Numbered from the stretch's first letter, positions 9,156-18,863 are shown. The stretch: DNA of 64,000 nucleotides from CBDEUK01 sp965250225 (GCA_965250225.1 CBDFNQ010000031.1:43429-107428); one strand, 5' to 3'. A program made the numbers and translations. The notes: a model not told the origin generated them from the sequence alone.

Positions 9156-10097
9156 TTATAAACTGATAACTGCGGTAATGCCTAAGGAATAAGTTGCTTT
9201 TAAAAAGCTTTCCTCTTCTTTATGTTTCCCGGTATAAGAAATAAGCTGCATTTGATGATTATCATACAGGATCTGATCATACGGCCCACCCATTTTGGGG
9301 TGCAAAGCTTTGTCCCCACCAACAAGAATATCCATAATAACTCTGCCATTTGTGTAATACCCCAATGCGCCGAAACTATCTCCTTCGTAATAACTATATT
9401 GTGCACCACCATCCGATTTCGGAAATTGATAATCATAACGATTGATAAAACCACCCACATATTCACGAGGCATATTCACATTATGTGTGCTTACGCTGGT
9501 GATATATCCTTTGGATTTGGTTTCACCAGCAATCGTTAATATGCTTTCTATTTCACCGCTTGTGCCAGTAAAAGATCGTTTTCCATCTCTGACAAGATTG
9601 GCGCGATTGGCACTGTGTTGTTCATCAATTATTTGTACCTGGGGGAAGACATAATCTTTGTTATACAGATCATCAACCTGATTTTTAGAAATGGTGCCTG
9701 CTTGTACAGCACCCTGTAAAAACAAACCTCCAGCCAGTAATACCATCGGTGTCGTTCTGGCTTTACGTCGTTCATACGCGATGCCTTTTTTGTTCAGATC
9801 TCGCAGGTCCTCTTTCAATGTGAAATTATTTTTACCAGCAAATTCCACTAACTCGGAATAAGCTTCCGGCTCGATTTCCTTTAAACCCTTCTGAAAGACA
9901 AGTACTCGGTTTCCTTCGATGATACAGGGGTGAACCTTTGCTGCATGCAATAATTTTTTCTTTATGCCGTTATTAGCCATAGAGTCCATTACGTTGTCTA
10001 TCCAGGAATCCTCCGGACCTTGAGGTGGTTGATGTGTTGCCAGGGTCGCAATATTTGCTGAAGCATTAGTGAGATAATCGATTGCAACTAAACTCAT
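9156..10097 (-). CDS. Two-part protein of unknown function with internal membrane anchor
   Basis: I do not recognise the family. A GGAG ribosome site sits 9 bases before the ATG, so the long form is probably real. Residues 1-110 look soluble and cytosolic; residues about 112-135 read like a signal or anchor (basic RRKAR, hydrophobic MVLLAGGLFLQGAVQAG, AxA-like end). The remaining 175 residues are polar and rich in Tyr, Gly and Asp (QYSYYEGDSFGALGYYTNG), as in secreted domains. A single-span protein with a cytosolic N-domain is inferred. It is transcribed alone on the minus strand between birA and the VWA-FHA gene. Confidence 0.6.
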   Translation of the reverse strand: MSLVAIDYLTNASANIATLATHQPPQGPEDSWIDNVMDSMANNGIKKKLLHAAKVHPCIIEGNRVLVFQKGLKEIEPEAYSELVEFAGKNNFTLKEDLRDLNKKGIAYERRKARTTPMVLLAGGLFLQGAVQAGTISKNQVDDLYNKDYVFPQVQIIDEQHSANRANLVRDGKRSFTGTSGEIESILTIAGETKSKGYITSVSTHNVNMPREYVGGFINRYDYQFPKSDGGAQYSYYEGDSFGALGYYTNGRVIMDILVGGDKALHPKMGGPYDQILYDNHQMQLISYTGKHKEEESFLKATYSLGITAVISL

Positions 10098-10373
10098 GAT
10101 TTTTCTCCAAATCGAAGTCTTTGAACAGTTGAGTTATATTAAAATTTATTGCATTCCCTGGTTTTTGCACCTGGTTGCTTTTTTATCACCAAATAGGCGA
10201 TGTTGGTGTCCATCTTTAATTCATAAGGTTGCATCGACTGTAATCAGAAAAACTTTAGCTTTTTTTCGAGAGGAAAATGGGAAATTGCTATTTCAAATAG
10301 TCTTGTGTTTCAGGAATAATAACGACGTAGAAACTCAAATAGTTTCTTTCAATATAGTGATTGGAACAAATAT

Positions 10374-11993
10374 TCAGGATTGTTCGGGTTCTGAGTCTTC
10401 AGGGTCTCTGAGCACGGTCGCATCCTCGCTGCCTGACTCATCAAATTCAGCCAACTCGCCTGGGCGAATGGTTTCATCATTTGAGGTAATATCCAGTTTT
10501 TCTGAATTTTCGATAATATTAAAGTCAACTGGATGTTCATCCTTATTAGAGTCTGTTTCGGCCATACTGATATCAAATTCTGGCTCAGGCAATTCACGAG
10601 CATTCGCCTGAATGGTTTCTTTCAATACGGTAGATGAGATTACGGTCATTCCATCTTCCTGTAATTCAGGTACTTCAAAGACAAACTCAAATTTATGGAA
10701 CCGTACTCTGTCGCCATGTTTGAGGCGGGTTTCTTTTTCTATCAGGGTATCATTCACGTAGGTGCCGTTTGTACTGCCTTGATCAACAACCCAAAAGGCA
10801 TAATCTTTGTATTCAATGACCGCATGGCGGCGTCCAATAGTGGATTCAAGGATAGTAATGTATTTCAGATCCTGATTATCCCTGGTTTCAACGCGACCCA
10901 CCATTGCAGGCGTCGAATCCAGTTTGTAGCTTTTCTGTTGTGTATGGCCATGTACATCTTTTAAATAGGCTTCTGAAATATAGATTTCATCATTTATACG
11001 ATTCCATTTTGGCCGTAAATAAAAGAAATACGTCATACAACCAAGCAGAGTCAGGAAGATTGCCAATAACACATAGGGTAATAAGGTTTTTTCTTGTTGA
11101 ATTGGGAATGTAATATTTTGATCCCTGTTCAAGGGAGGACGATCAACTGGTTTCTCCACTACCGGGGATGGGACAGTTATTGCTTCTAATTCATTGGTCG
11201 GTATTACAGCGGATTCTTCAGTCAGCTCAGGTGCAATTTCCGTTTCTTTAACAAGAGAGTTTTTTTCAATCACTCCATACTCATCGATCAAGGCATTAAT
11301 TTTTTCAAACGCATCATCCAGTTGTTCTGCTTTTATCGCGCGGTAGTATTCAGCACCTGTTTGTTGTGCTAATGACTGGATCATCTGGAAGTCAGCAGAA
11401 TCGGTAAATGCAACGGCAAAAATCTTTATCTCATTATCCGCGGCATCGGCTGCAAGTTCCTGTTTTAGCCACTTTGATTTTTCAAGATCAACTTGAGGGT
11501 TCCCTGTGTCGACTATCCCGTCAGTTAAAAACACAATATATTTCTGACTGTTCTCGCGACCGTTATTTTTTAATTCGTATATTGCCCGCTCAATTGCAGC
11601 AGGGCTGTCTGTATACAATCCTTTGTGATCAATCAAATCAAGACTCGATAATAATTGTTTCTTGTTATCTTTCGTTACTTCGAGAAACGGAACGGCTAAT
11701 TGCACCTGTTGATCAAATACTACGATCGATAATTGTGTCTCGTGATCCAGTTTGTTGATGAATTGTGTTACTGCTCGTTTTGACAGAAACTTGGGATCAT
11801 TTTTTTTCATGCTGCCGGAATTATCCAGCACCAGAACCATGTCTTTAATTACAATTTGATTTTCTTCTGGCAGATTGGTGTTTTGTGTAGAGGCTTCGTT
11901 CGATGCATCCCCTGCAAAGCTGATATTTGAGAACAGGCTTAACAATAAAACAAGACTGTTAATAGTAATAATAGAAGTAGTATATTTTTTCAT
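10374..11993 (-). CDS. Membrane protein with VWA and FHA domains
   Basis: Signal peptide, then a von Willebrand A domain (residues about 50-240) with an intact MIDAS motif DNSGSM and a later FLTDGIVDTG. A single membrane helix (LLPYVLLAIFLTLLGCMTYFF, about 305-325) is followed by a cytosolic FHA domain (VGRVE, GRRHAVIEY, DQGSTNGTYVND) that reads phosphothreonine, and an acidic tail. Topology implies metal-dependent ligand binding outside and phospho-signalling inside. No Ser/Thr kinase or phosphatase gene is visible nearby; another FHA gene lies at 15701. Thirty-three bases downstream of the rhodanese gene, same strand. Confidence 0.85.
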   Translation of the reverse strand: MKKYTTSIITINSLVLLLSLFSNISFAGDASNEASTQNTNLPEENQIVIKDMVLVLDNSGSMKKNDPKFLSKRAVTQFINKLDHETQLSIVVFDQQVQLAVPFLEVTKDNKKQLLSSLDLIDHKGLYTDSPAAIERAIYELKNNGRENSQKYIVFLTDGIVDTGNPQVDLEKSKWLKQELAADAADNEIKIFAVAFTDSADFQMIQSLAQQTGAEYYRAIKAEQLDDAFEKINALIDEYGVIEKNSLVKETEIAPELTEESAVIPTNELEAITVPSPVVEKPVDRPPLNRDQNITFPIQQEKTLLPYVLLAIFLTLLGCMTYFFYLRPKWNRINDEIYISEAYLKDVHGHTQQKSYKLDSTPAMVGRVETRDNQDLKYITILESTIGRRHAVIEYKDYAFWVVDQGSTNGTYVNDTLIEKETRLKHGDRVRFHKFEFVFEVPELQEDGMTVISSTVLKETIQANARELPEPEFDISMAETDSNKDEHPVDFNIIENSEKLDITSNDETIRPGELAEFDESGSEDATVLRDPEDSEPEQS

Positions 11994-12026
11994 GTTCAGA
12001 ATAAATTTTTCTTTCTTAGAAATTGA

Positions 12027-12860
12027 CTAGTTATTCCCAGTGGCCACAGGTCTAACCGGATCTGAGCACCATTCACTCCAGGAGCCGGCGTACAATCTCG
12101 GTGGTTCGAGGCCAGAGTGCGCAACAGCGAGTAAATTATGGCACGCGGTTACCCCAGAACCACAATAAAAAACAGCATCAGTAGAAGCATGTTGGCCAAA
12201 TAACGGTCTAAAATCTGCTTTTAATTGTTGTTCCGACCTGAATAAGCCCTGTTCTGTCAGATTATTTTTCCAGAAGTGGTTGAGGGCGCCGGGAATATGG
12301 CCAGCCTGTTTATCAATAGGTTCTGATTCACCACGATAGCGAGCAGGGTCTCTGGAATCGATCAACAATTTTGCGCCATTGACATTATCCAGCGTGACTA
12401 ACCATTCGCTGTGAACAGTTCCCATGAAATCTATTTGTTGTCTTGTTTCAGCTGCTGAGGCTATTGGGAAACCTGTTTTTTGCCAGTTTGGCCATCCGCC
12501 ATCCAGCAAGGCGACGTCTTCGTGCCCCATATAGCGAAGCAACCACCAGAGTCTGGCAGCAAATGAACCACCGACAGAATCGTAAACAACGACCTGTGAA
12601 TTATTTGATATGCCCAGAGATGAAAAAAGCTGGTTCAGTGCCTCCGAGGAAGGAAGTGGATGTCGGCCATTGTCAGTTAGTGGCGGGCCACTTAAATCAT
12701 CATGTACATCTGCAAACACAGCACCTTTGATGTGCGCTTCATGATATTGTTGTTTCCCCGCGTCCGGTTCCATCAGATCATAACGACAATCGACTATGAC
12801 AAGATTATTGTCTTCGAGTCTCTTCAACAATTGTTCTGACGAGATAATCGTTTTAAACAT
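12027..12860 (-). CDS. Sulfurtransferase, tandem rhodanese domains (SseA/thiosulfate sulfurtransferase type)
   Basis: Two rhodanese repeats: the inactive N-terminal one (VDCRYDLMEPDAG ... VVYDSVGGSFAARLWWLLR, LLDGGWPNW) and a C-terminal one with catalytic loop CGSGVTAC. CGSGVT is characteristic of 3-mercaptopyruvate sulfurtransferases, which transfer sulfur to thiols or cyanide; thiosulfate use cannot be excluded. The ribosome site (AGGA) lies only three bases before ATG. An insertion sequence ends 46 bases upstream of the start and may have replaced the native promoter. Confidence 0.88.
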   Translation of the reverse strand: MFKTIISSEQLLKRLEDNNLVIVDCRYDLMEPDAGKQQYHEAHIKGAVFADVHDDLSGPPLTDNGRHPLPSSEALNQLFSSLGISNNSQVVVYDSVGGSFAARLWWLLRYMGHEDVALLDGGWPNWQKTGFPIASAAETRQQIDFMGTVHSEWLVTLDNVNGAKLLIDSRDPARYRGESEPIDKQAGHIPGALNHFWKNNLTEQGLFRSEQQLKADFRPLFGQHASTDAVFYCGSGVTACHNLLAVAHSGLEPPRLYAGSWSEWCSDPVRPVATGNN

Positions 12861-12906
12861 TTCCTAATGTTATATCCTGAGCAGGCAAACGTGAAGTGGT
12901 AGTCTT

Positions 12907-14296
12907 TTCCAATATGAAATGAGCCTGAACGAGGGGCGACTTTCCAACATCAAATGAGCCTGAAATAACATTTAAAGTCGTTCATGATCACAGGATGAAA
13001 ACGATCATGAAACTTGAACAACTCACGACCATTGACACCGTCCGTCAATTTCTCGAAGGCACTCAGGCAGTGGCCTTTTGTGTCGCCAACAGCAAACAAG
13101 ACCGCTATCGGTGGGTACAAAAGACCTTGGTGGCATTTCGCTATTTCTCACTGGGCAAAGCAGAAAAAGGTCTCATCACACGTTACCTGATGAAAGTCAC
13201 CGGCTACTCCCATGCGCAGGTGAAACGTCTCATTGGGCAATACATCAAGAATGGCAGGATCACGATAAAGACTGCTCGTCGCAATGGCTTCAAACCAAAG
13301 TACAGCAAGGCCGATATCCGTTTACTCGCCGAGATGGATGAACGTCATCAGCAACCCAGTGGCCCGGTGATAAAGAAACTCTGTGAACGCGCCTATGAGC
13401 GTTTTGAGGAAGCGAACTATGAGCGTCTGGCGGGCATATCCGTATCACATCTTTATAACTTGCGTCAGAGTACGACTTACCAACGACAACGTTGTGTCTT
13501 GACGAAAACCCGTCCCAAGGCAGCCAAAATTGGTCTACGGCGAAAACCCTGTCCGAATGATCAACCGGGCTATATTCGCATTGATTCCGTGCATCAGGGC
13601 GATCAGGACAGGCGCAAAGGGGTTTATCACATCAATGCCGTTGATGAGGTTACGCAGTTTCAGATCATTGTCACGGTAGAACGAATAAGTGAACGCTACA
13701 TGCTGCCGGCATTAGAGCAATTATTGGCGGCCTTCCCGTTCAAGATACAGGGCTTTCACACCGATAATGGCGGTGAATACATCAACTATACCGTGGCTCA
13801 ATTACTCGAGAAACTCCGTATTGAATTCACTAAATCAAGACCTCGGCACAGTAACGATAATGCCCTGGCTGAGAGCAAGAATGGCTCGGTCGTGCGTAAA
13901 CTCTATGGCTATATGCACATCCCGCAGCAGTATGCCGATGACTTTGCCAGGCTCAATCAAGGCGAGGTCTATCGCTACGTTAATTTTCATCGACCTTGTT
14001 ATTTTCCCTCTACCATCACCGACAAGAAAGGCAAAGAGCGGAAACGTTATCGCTATGAAGACATGATGACACCCTATGAAAAGTTTCGCTCAGCACAAAG
14101 ACCCAGTCAGTATTTGAAACAAGGGATCACCTTCAAACAACTGGATGCATTTGCTAACGAAATGAATGACAATGAAGCGGCTGAACAATTGAACTCAGCT
14201 AAAAACCAACTCTTTAAACAACTTCATGTGCGACTAAAACTCAGGGCTTGATGATGAAATATAACCCCTCTCTACAGGCTCATTTCTGGATTGGAA
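12907..14296 (+). mobile_element. Insertion sequence with rve-type transposase (IS481-like or unclassified)
   Basis: Ends are inverted repeats: left TTCCAATATGAAATGAGCCTG (one base trimmed in quote is not implied; positions 12907-12927) and right, read in reverse, TTCCAATCCAGAAATGAGCC at 14275-14296. A second copy of the left repeat lies at 12942-12962, 35 bases inward and in direct orientation. The single transposase gene fills the rest. No convincing target duplication could be recognised. The element separates the rhodanese gene from the aminopeptidase gene. Confidence 0.8.
12995..14251 (+). CDS. DDE transposase with integrase catalytic core
   Basis: An N-terminal helix-turn-helix part (KVTGYSHAQVKRLIGQYIKN) is followed by a retroviral-type catalytic core: first Asp in YIRIDSVH, second in FHTDNGGEYIN, Glu in NDNALAESKNG. 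All three catalytic residues are present and the frame is open over 418 codons, so the element may be active. An alternative ATG at 13007 fits an AGGA site slightly better. Family assignment within the IS481/IS3-like group is uncertain. Confidence 0.85.
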   Translation: MKTIMKLEQLTTIDTVRQFLEGTQAVAFCVANSKQDRYRWVQKTLVAFRYFSLGKAEKGLITRYLMKVTGYSHAQVKRLIGQYIKNGRITIKTARRNGFKPKYSKADIRLLAEMDERHQQPSGPVIKKLCERAYERFEEANYERLAGISVSHLYNLRQSTTYQRQRCVLTKTRPKAAKIGLRRKPCPNDQPGYIRIDSVHQGDQDRRKGVYHINAVDEVTQFQIIVTVERISERYMLPALEQLLAAFPFKIQGFHTDNGGEYINYTVAQLLEKLRIEFTKSRPRHSNDNALAESKNGSVVRKLYGYMHIPQQYADDFARLNQGEVYRYVNFHRPCYFPSTITDKKGKERKRYRYEDMMTPYEKFRSAQRPSQYLKQGITFKQLDAFANEMNDNEAAEQLNSAKNQLFKQLHVRLKLRA

Positions 14297-14361
14297 TATA
14301 CTGTGGTGTGTCCTGGGTTGCTGGTTTCTGGATCAGGGCAAAATTGCGATATATTACCCTT

Positions 14362-15435
14362 ATGAAGCGCCTGATATTACATATTGTCCTGTTGCCAGTG
14401 GTGTTAATTTGTACAAACGCCTGTACCAGCATTTCCTATTATAGTCAGTCAGTTCTCGGTCAATACGAAATTCTTGCAAAAAGTCAGGATATCGAACAAC
14501 TCTTAACGGAAAAAATTGACCCAGTTTCAAAAAAGAAATTAGCCTTACTGCTGGAAATACTGGATTTTGCCAGACAGGATCTGCTATTACCGGATAATGG
14601 CAGTTATCGCCGATACACGGATCTGAAACGACCCTACGTTATCTGGAATGTATTCGCCACAGAAGAGCTGTCCTTGCAACCCAAACAGTGGTGTTATTTA
14701 GTGGTCGGTTGTTTGAGTTATCGCGGTTATTTTTCCAGGGATGAGGCAAAGGCCCTGGCAGATGAACTGAACGCTCAGGGGCTGGATGTTTTTATGGGAG
14801 GAGTCACAGCGTATTCAACTCTGGGCTGGTTCAAAGATCCCGTATTAAACACCATGATTTCACGCGATGATATTTATCTCGCCAGGGTTGTCTTTCATGA
14901 ACTCGCACACCAGAAACTATATGTCAAAGATGACTCGGAATTTAATGAAGCCTATGCCGATGCTATTGCAACAATAGGTCTACAGCGTTGGTTGGATAAG
15001 CAAGACCTGCAATCGAAATATCAGCAATTGCTGCTGGAAAAAGAGTATGAAGATCAATTTGTCAATCTGGTATTGAATTATAAAACAAAGTTGCAATCGC
15101 TGTATGAATCCAGTGCTAATGACAGTTTTAAACGCAGTGAAAAAAAATTGCTCTTCACAAGGCTTGAGGTGGAATATCAGCAATTAAAACAGGGTTGGAA
15201 TAACTATAATGGACTGGATAACTGGTTTGATACACAAACCAATAACGCGCGAATATCCGCTATCAGCACCTACCGAGAACTGGTTCCAGGTTTTATCATA
15301 CGCTACCACCTTGCAAACGAAAATCTTGAGACTTTTTATAAAGATATAACAGCTCTTTCAAAATGCACTTTAGAACAGAGGCATAAAATTCTATTAAAAA
15401 AAACAAATGACTGGTCTTGCTTAGTGAAGCTATGA
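14362..15435 (+). CDS. Putative zinc aminopeptidase (PF10023 type), secreted or lipoprotein
   Basis: Start set at ATG 14362, because anything upstream reads into the insertion sequence; it gives an N-terminal signal (ILHIVLLPVVLICTNAC) with a possible but non-canonical lipid Cys. The family block GCLSYRGYFS ... DVFMGGVTAYSTLGWFKDP leads to the metal site HELAHQKLYV with a downstream Glu in FNEAYAD. These match the predicted aminopeptidase family of proteobacteria. Length 357. Substrate unknown; periplasmic action is inferred. The upstream element ends 65 bases before the start. Confidence 0.82.
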   Translation: MKRLILHIVLLPVVLICTNACTSISYYSQSVLGQYEILAKSQDIEQLLTEKIDPVSKKKLALLLEILDFARQDLLLPDNGSYRRYTDLKRPYVIWNVFATEELSLQPKQWCYLVVGCLSYRGYFSRDEAKALADELNAQGLDVFMGGVTAYSTLGWFKDPVLNTMISRDDIYLARVVFHELAHQKLYVKDDSEFNEAYADAIATIGLQRWLDKQDLQSKYQQLLLEKEYEDQFVNLVLNYKTKLQSLYESSANDSFKRSEKKLLFTRLEVEYQQLKQGWNNYNGLDNWFDTQTNNARISAISTYRELVPGFIIRYHLANENLETFYKDITALSKCTLEQRHKILLKKTNDWSCLVKL

Positions 15436-15700
15436 TTAAGTTTAGCTTATCATTTCGGGCTCGCAAGAAGTCTTATAGTTAATTGTTTTTATTTGATTTT
15501 TTAAACACTGGTTTCTCGTTGTGATTGAAATGACAACATATTAAGAGTTTTCTAAATTAAATCTGGCCAGAAAATTTATTTGTTTTTTTGTGAAATATTT
15601 AACTGTATTCAGTGCTAAATTACTATTAGAATACTGAGTCAGAGTGCTACATCAATCTGGACAAAATTTATCAGGACATTGCCCGTTTTGTGTTTGAAAT

Positions 15701-16594
15701 ATGTTGAAAAAAAACATTCCTAAACCTGTCGAGTTAGAAATAAGAAAACACCGTATTCGATTCAATTCGGTTGAAGATTTTGAATTTGCCTTGAATGGTA
15801 GAACATCGATTCCTGCCCCAAAAATCTCCGAGATGGTTCATCTTTCGTCAACGGAATTGAATGATGAGGCGCTCACAATAAAAAATGTCGAGACTTTTTT
15901 TGTATCGATCATTGCTAATTTCTCAAAAAATCCTGAGGGCATCGATCGTGAACTCAAGGAAACCGAGCCTCTGGTATTCTCACAGGATCATGCCTGGCGC
16001 GACATTATGGCTGCCCTGAATGCAGCTGATGAACTATTGATTGAGTTTAAACATATAGCGGTTGTTAAATATCTGCAATATCTTTCGGCCAGACAGTATC
16101 TGATCAATTTTCTACATTCGGAAAAGAACAAACCAACTTCAACTACGATTACTGATTCCATGACCATAGAATCGGAAATCTACCATGGAAGCGCCGATCT
16201 CAATAGCGCAACTCTGGATATGGTGCGTGCCTATCACGGCCAACAAATCACAGAAGATATGGAACGCATGCCAAAAGGGGAGCGAGTGTTGATCCACCTT
16301 CTGAAAGATAAGGGCCTGGATCTGATCCTGTCAAAATACAAATGCAAATTGGTTGGTGGCGATATTATGAAGTTTATCGATCATGACGGTAATGAATACC
16401 CTTTAAAAGAAGGTAAAAATATCATCGGGCGTGATGCTATTTGCAATATCATGATGGAACAATTCTTGAGAGATGTATCGCGTGTCCATCTGGTAGTGGT
16501 AAAGAAAGAGAGGGCTAGTCTGGAGTTAACCGATTTGTCTTCACACGGAACGTATATCCCATCAAAATATTTTGTCTCCAGCGAAACAGTCTAA
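15701..16594 (+). CDS. FHA-domain protein
   Basis: The N-terminal 200 residues are helical without a recognised domain (one segment, ELLIEFKHIAVVKYLQYLS, resembles a helical bundle). The C-terminus carries a divergent FHA domain: IIGRDAICNIMM, SRVHLVVVKK, LSSHGTYIP. The Arg and Ser/His of the phosphothreonine pocket are kept. No signal peptide, so cytosolic. May share signalling with the VWA-FHA protein at 10374. The preceding 265 bases (15436-15700) are AT-rich and hold no gene I can support. Confidence 0.75.
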   Translation: MLKKNIPKPVELEIRKHRIRFNSVEDFEFALNGRTSIPAPKISEMVHLSSTELNDEALTIKNVETFFVSIIANFSKNPEGIDRELKETEPLVFSQDHAWRDIMAALNAADELLIEFKHIAVVKYLQYLSARQYLINFLHSEKNKPTSTTITDSMTIESEIYHGSADLNSATLDMVRAYHGQQITEDMERMPKGERVLIHLLKDKGLDLILSKYKCKLVGGDIMKFIDHDGNEYPLKEGKNIIGRDAICNIMMEQFLRDVSRVHLVVVKKERASLELTDLSSHGTYIPSKYFVSSETV

Positions 16595-16658
16595 TTAGAA
16601 TATTCTGTCATTCTGATCAGTTAACGGCGTTTAATTTTCCTCCGGTTACTTGAATACT

Positions 16659-16928
16659 ATGCACATCACCATGGTGAAAAAAATCAAGGCCGATGGTAGT
16701 CCCTGCCGAAAATGTGCAGAGGTTGAGCAACGTTTGAACGACAGTGGTTATATCGATCATATTAGCGACATCATTATTGCTGATGAACGCGATCCGGAAA
16801 GTGCAGGTATGTTGCTTGCGAAGCAATATCGGGTCGATCGGGCACCTTTTTTTATTGTTGAAGAAGAGGGCAAGGAGGCAGTTATTTATACCGTCTATTT
16901 CAAACTGGTAAAAGAAGTACTTGAATAG
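16659..16928 (+). CDS. Small thioredoxin/glutaredoxin-like protein
   Basis: Ninety residues with a CxxC redox pair (SPCRKCAEVEQRL) placed as in thioredoxin folds, a beta-alpha pattern and a cis-Pro-like segment DRAPFFIVEEEGKE. A TTG nine bases upstream is an alternative start. It is probably a cytosolic disulfide reductase or part of sulfur handling. It lies tail to tail with cysB (42 bases apart) and two genes from a TauE/SafE exporter, which fits a sulfur theme, but the substrate is unknown. Confidence 0.7.
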   Translation: MHITMVKKIKADGSPCRKCAEVEQRLNDSGYIDHISDIIIADERDPESAGMLLAKQYRVDRAPFFIVEEEGKEAVIYTVYFKLVKEVLE

Positions 16929-16970
16929 AAGATTGATTGAGTCATTCTCACCAAGCAAAATTTTTCAGTA

Positions 16971-17945
16971 TCAGTAACTCGGAATCTCTATCCCTTCAAA
17001 CAAGGTCTCGAGTGAATCATCTGTCCCGGTTGTCATAGCGCTTTCCACCACGTCTTTTGTCAGATGTGGCGCAAAGTGTTCGATGAAATCAAACATGAAG
17101 CCACGCAAAAAAGTTCCCCGGCGAAAACCGATTTTGGTCGTACTGTATTCAAACAAATGGCTCGCATCCAGTGAGACCAGATCGTCGTCAATCACAGGGT
17201 CATGAGCCATGCTTGCGACAATACCCACGCCAAGCCCTAGTCTGACATAGGTCTTAATAACATCCGCGTCTGAGGCTGTGAATACCAGTTTCGGAGAGAG
17301 TCCGGCCTGGTTAAATGCGCGGTCAAGTTGTGATCGACCGGTAAAGCCGAATACATAAGTGACGATAGGAAAATCAGCCAGAGCCTCCAGGCTCAATTGC
17401 TTCAGTTGACTCAAGGGATGATCTTTGGGGCAGATCACGCTGCGGTTCCACTTATAACAGGGCATCATGATAAGATTATCGAATAATTCCAGTGCTTCAG
17501 TTGCGATGGCAAAATCAACTGTGCCTTTGGCGGCCAGTTCTGAAATCTGCACCGGTGTACCCTGATGCATATGCAAAGACACATCGGGATAGCGCTCAAT
17601 AAAATCCTTGATGACTGGCGGCAACACATAGCGTGCCTGGGTATGGGTGGTTGCGACTGAGAGTGAACCCCGGTTTTCATCCCGAAACTCCTGAGCTACC
17701 TGCCGGACGTTTTCTGTTTTTTCCAGTATCTCCCCCGCCATCTGGATAATGGCATTGCCCGCAGGTGTGACTTCACTAAGGTGCTTCCCACTACGCCGAA
17801 AGATCTCTACCCCGAGCTCTTCTTCCAGCATTTTGATTTGTTTGCTGATACCGGGTTGTGATGTGTACAGACCTTCTGCTGTCGCCGACACATTCAGATC
17901 GTGTTTGACCACTTCCCAGATGTATTTCAGTTGCTGTAGCTTCAT
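16971..17945 (-). CDS. cysB: LysR-family regulator CysB
   Basis: N-terminal winged helix (LNVSATAEGLYTSQPGISKQI) followed by the CysB-type effector domain: VATTHTQARYVLPPVIKDF, QGTPVQISELAAKGTVDFAI and LGLGVGIVASMA. KLQQLKYIWEVV is the typical CysB opening. It activates sulfur assimilation genes in response to N-acetylserine in known systems. Divergent from the TauE/SafE gene at 18075; the AT-rich space between (17946-18074) probably holds both promoters and an autoregulatory site. Confidence 0.93.
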   Translation of the reverse strand: MKLQQLKYIWEVVKHDLNVSATAEGLYTSQPGISKQIKMLEEELGVEIFRRSGKHLSEVTPAGNAIIQMAGEILEKTENVRQVAQEFRDENRGSLSVATTHTQARYVLPPVIKDFIERYPDVSLHMHQGTPVQISELAAKGTVDFAIATEALELFDNLIMMPCYKWNRSVICPKDHPLSQLKQLSLEALADFPIVTYVFGFTGRSQLDRAFNQAGLSPKLVFTASDADVIKTYVRLGLGVGIVASMAHDPVIDDDLVSLDASHLFEYSTTKIGFRRGTFLRGFMFDFIEHFAPHLTKDVVESAMTTGTDDSLETLFEGIEIPSY

Positions 17946-18074
17946 AAGCCCCTGGTTATTCCTATTAATTATAAAAATATGAATAATTATTACTTTTAAT
18001 TATAGAAAAGCCCCGCTACATTACAAGCCAAAATGACCGTCTTGACACACTAGAAGCATAACAACACCATACCT
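17946..18074. promoter_or_regulatory. Divergent cysB / TauE-SafE control region
   Basis: The 129 bases between two divergent starts contain a very AT-rich stretch (about 17958-18006) with repeated TTAATTATA and ATAATTATT words in both orientations, as expected for a LysR-type binding site. No exact operator can be assigned by eye. Confidence 0.4.
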
Positions 18075-18863
18075 ATGGATTTTAATCTCTATTATACTAT
18101 CGCGGGCTTCACCGTGGGTTTTATCATCGGCATGACGGGCGTCGGTGGTGGCTCTTTGATGACCCCCATTCTGGTTCTGGGATTTGGTATCAGTCCAACC
18201 GTCGCGGTGGGTACGGATTTACTTTACGCTGCGGTCACAAAAAGTGGTGGTATTTTGTTCCATCACAAACAACACAACATCAACTGGGCCATTGTCCGTC
18301 GACTGGCAATGGGCAGCATACCGGCCACGATTGTTGCAATCTTTCTACTGAAAAAATTGCAGGCTGAGGGGATTAATTACGACAACATTATCACCACGAC
18401 ATTGAGTATTGCCCTGATCCTGACATCGCTGGTGTTGATCTTTCGCACGCGGATTATCAATATCAGCAAACAGGAAAGTCTGGCTGGCATGCGGGCAATT
18501 CACAACAAGATCAGAAAGCCGATGACAGGAGTCTTCGGTGCAATGATTGGAACACTTGTGACGCTTTCCTCGGTTGGGGCAGGAGCCCTGGGAACAGCAA
18601 TATTGTTCCTGCTACATCCCGGCATGAGAACCATCCAGATCATAGGTACCGATCTGGCCCATGCCGTACCCATTACCTTGATCGCCGGCCTGGGTCATCT
18701 GCACATCGGCACAGTGGATCTCATGTTATTACTTGGTTTGTTAATTGGCTCACTTCCAGGAATCTATCTAGGCACTCGTGTTGCCAGCATCCTGCCTGAT
18801 CACGTTATTCGCCCTTTACTAGCAGGCATGTTATTTCTTATCGGTATCAAAATGGCATTTTAG
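18075..18863 (+). CDS. TauE/SafE-family anion (sulfite/sulfonate) exporter
   Basis: Eight predicted membrane helices in two repeats. Signature GMTGVGGGSLMTPILVLGFG in the first and LSSVGAGALGTAILFLLHPG in the second mark the TauE/SafE family, whose members move sulfite, sulfoacetate or related organosulfur anions across the inner membrane. The neighbouring cysB supports a sulfur substrate. Last gene before the integron region. Confidence 0.87.
   Translation: MDFNLYYTIAGFTVGFIIGMTGVGGGSLMTPILVLGFGISPTVAVGTDLLYAAVTKSGGILFHHKQHNINWAIVRRLAMGSIPATIVAIFLLKKLQAEGINYDNIITTTLSIALILTSLVLIFRTRIINISKQESLAGMRAIHNKIRKPMTGVFGAMIGTLVTLSSVGAGALGTAILFLLHPGMRTIQIIGTDLAHAVPITLIAGLGHLHIGTVDLMLLLGLLIGSLPGIYLGTRVASILPDHVIRPLLAGMLFLIGIKMAF

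Noticed and set aside
12895..14310. Target-site duplication for the rve-type insertion sequence
   Set aside because: No matching words of 4 bases or more directly outside the inverted repeats; ends may be a few bases off.
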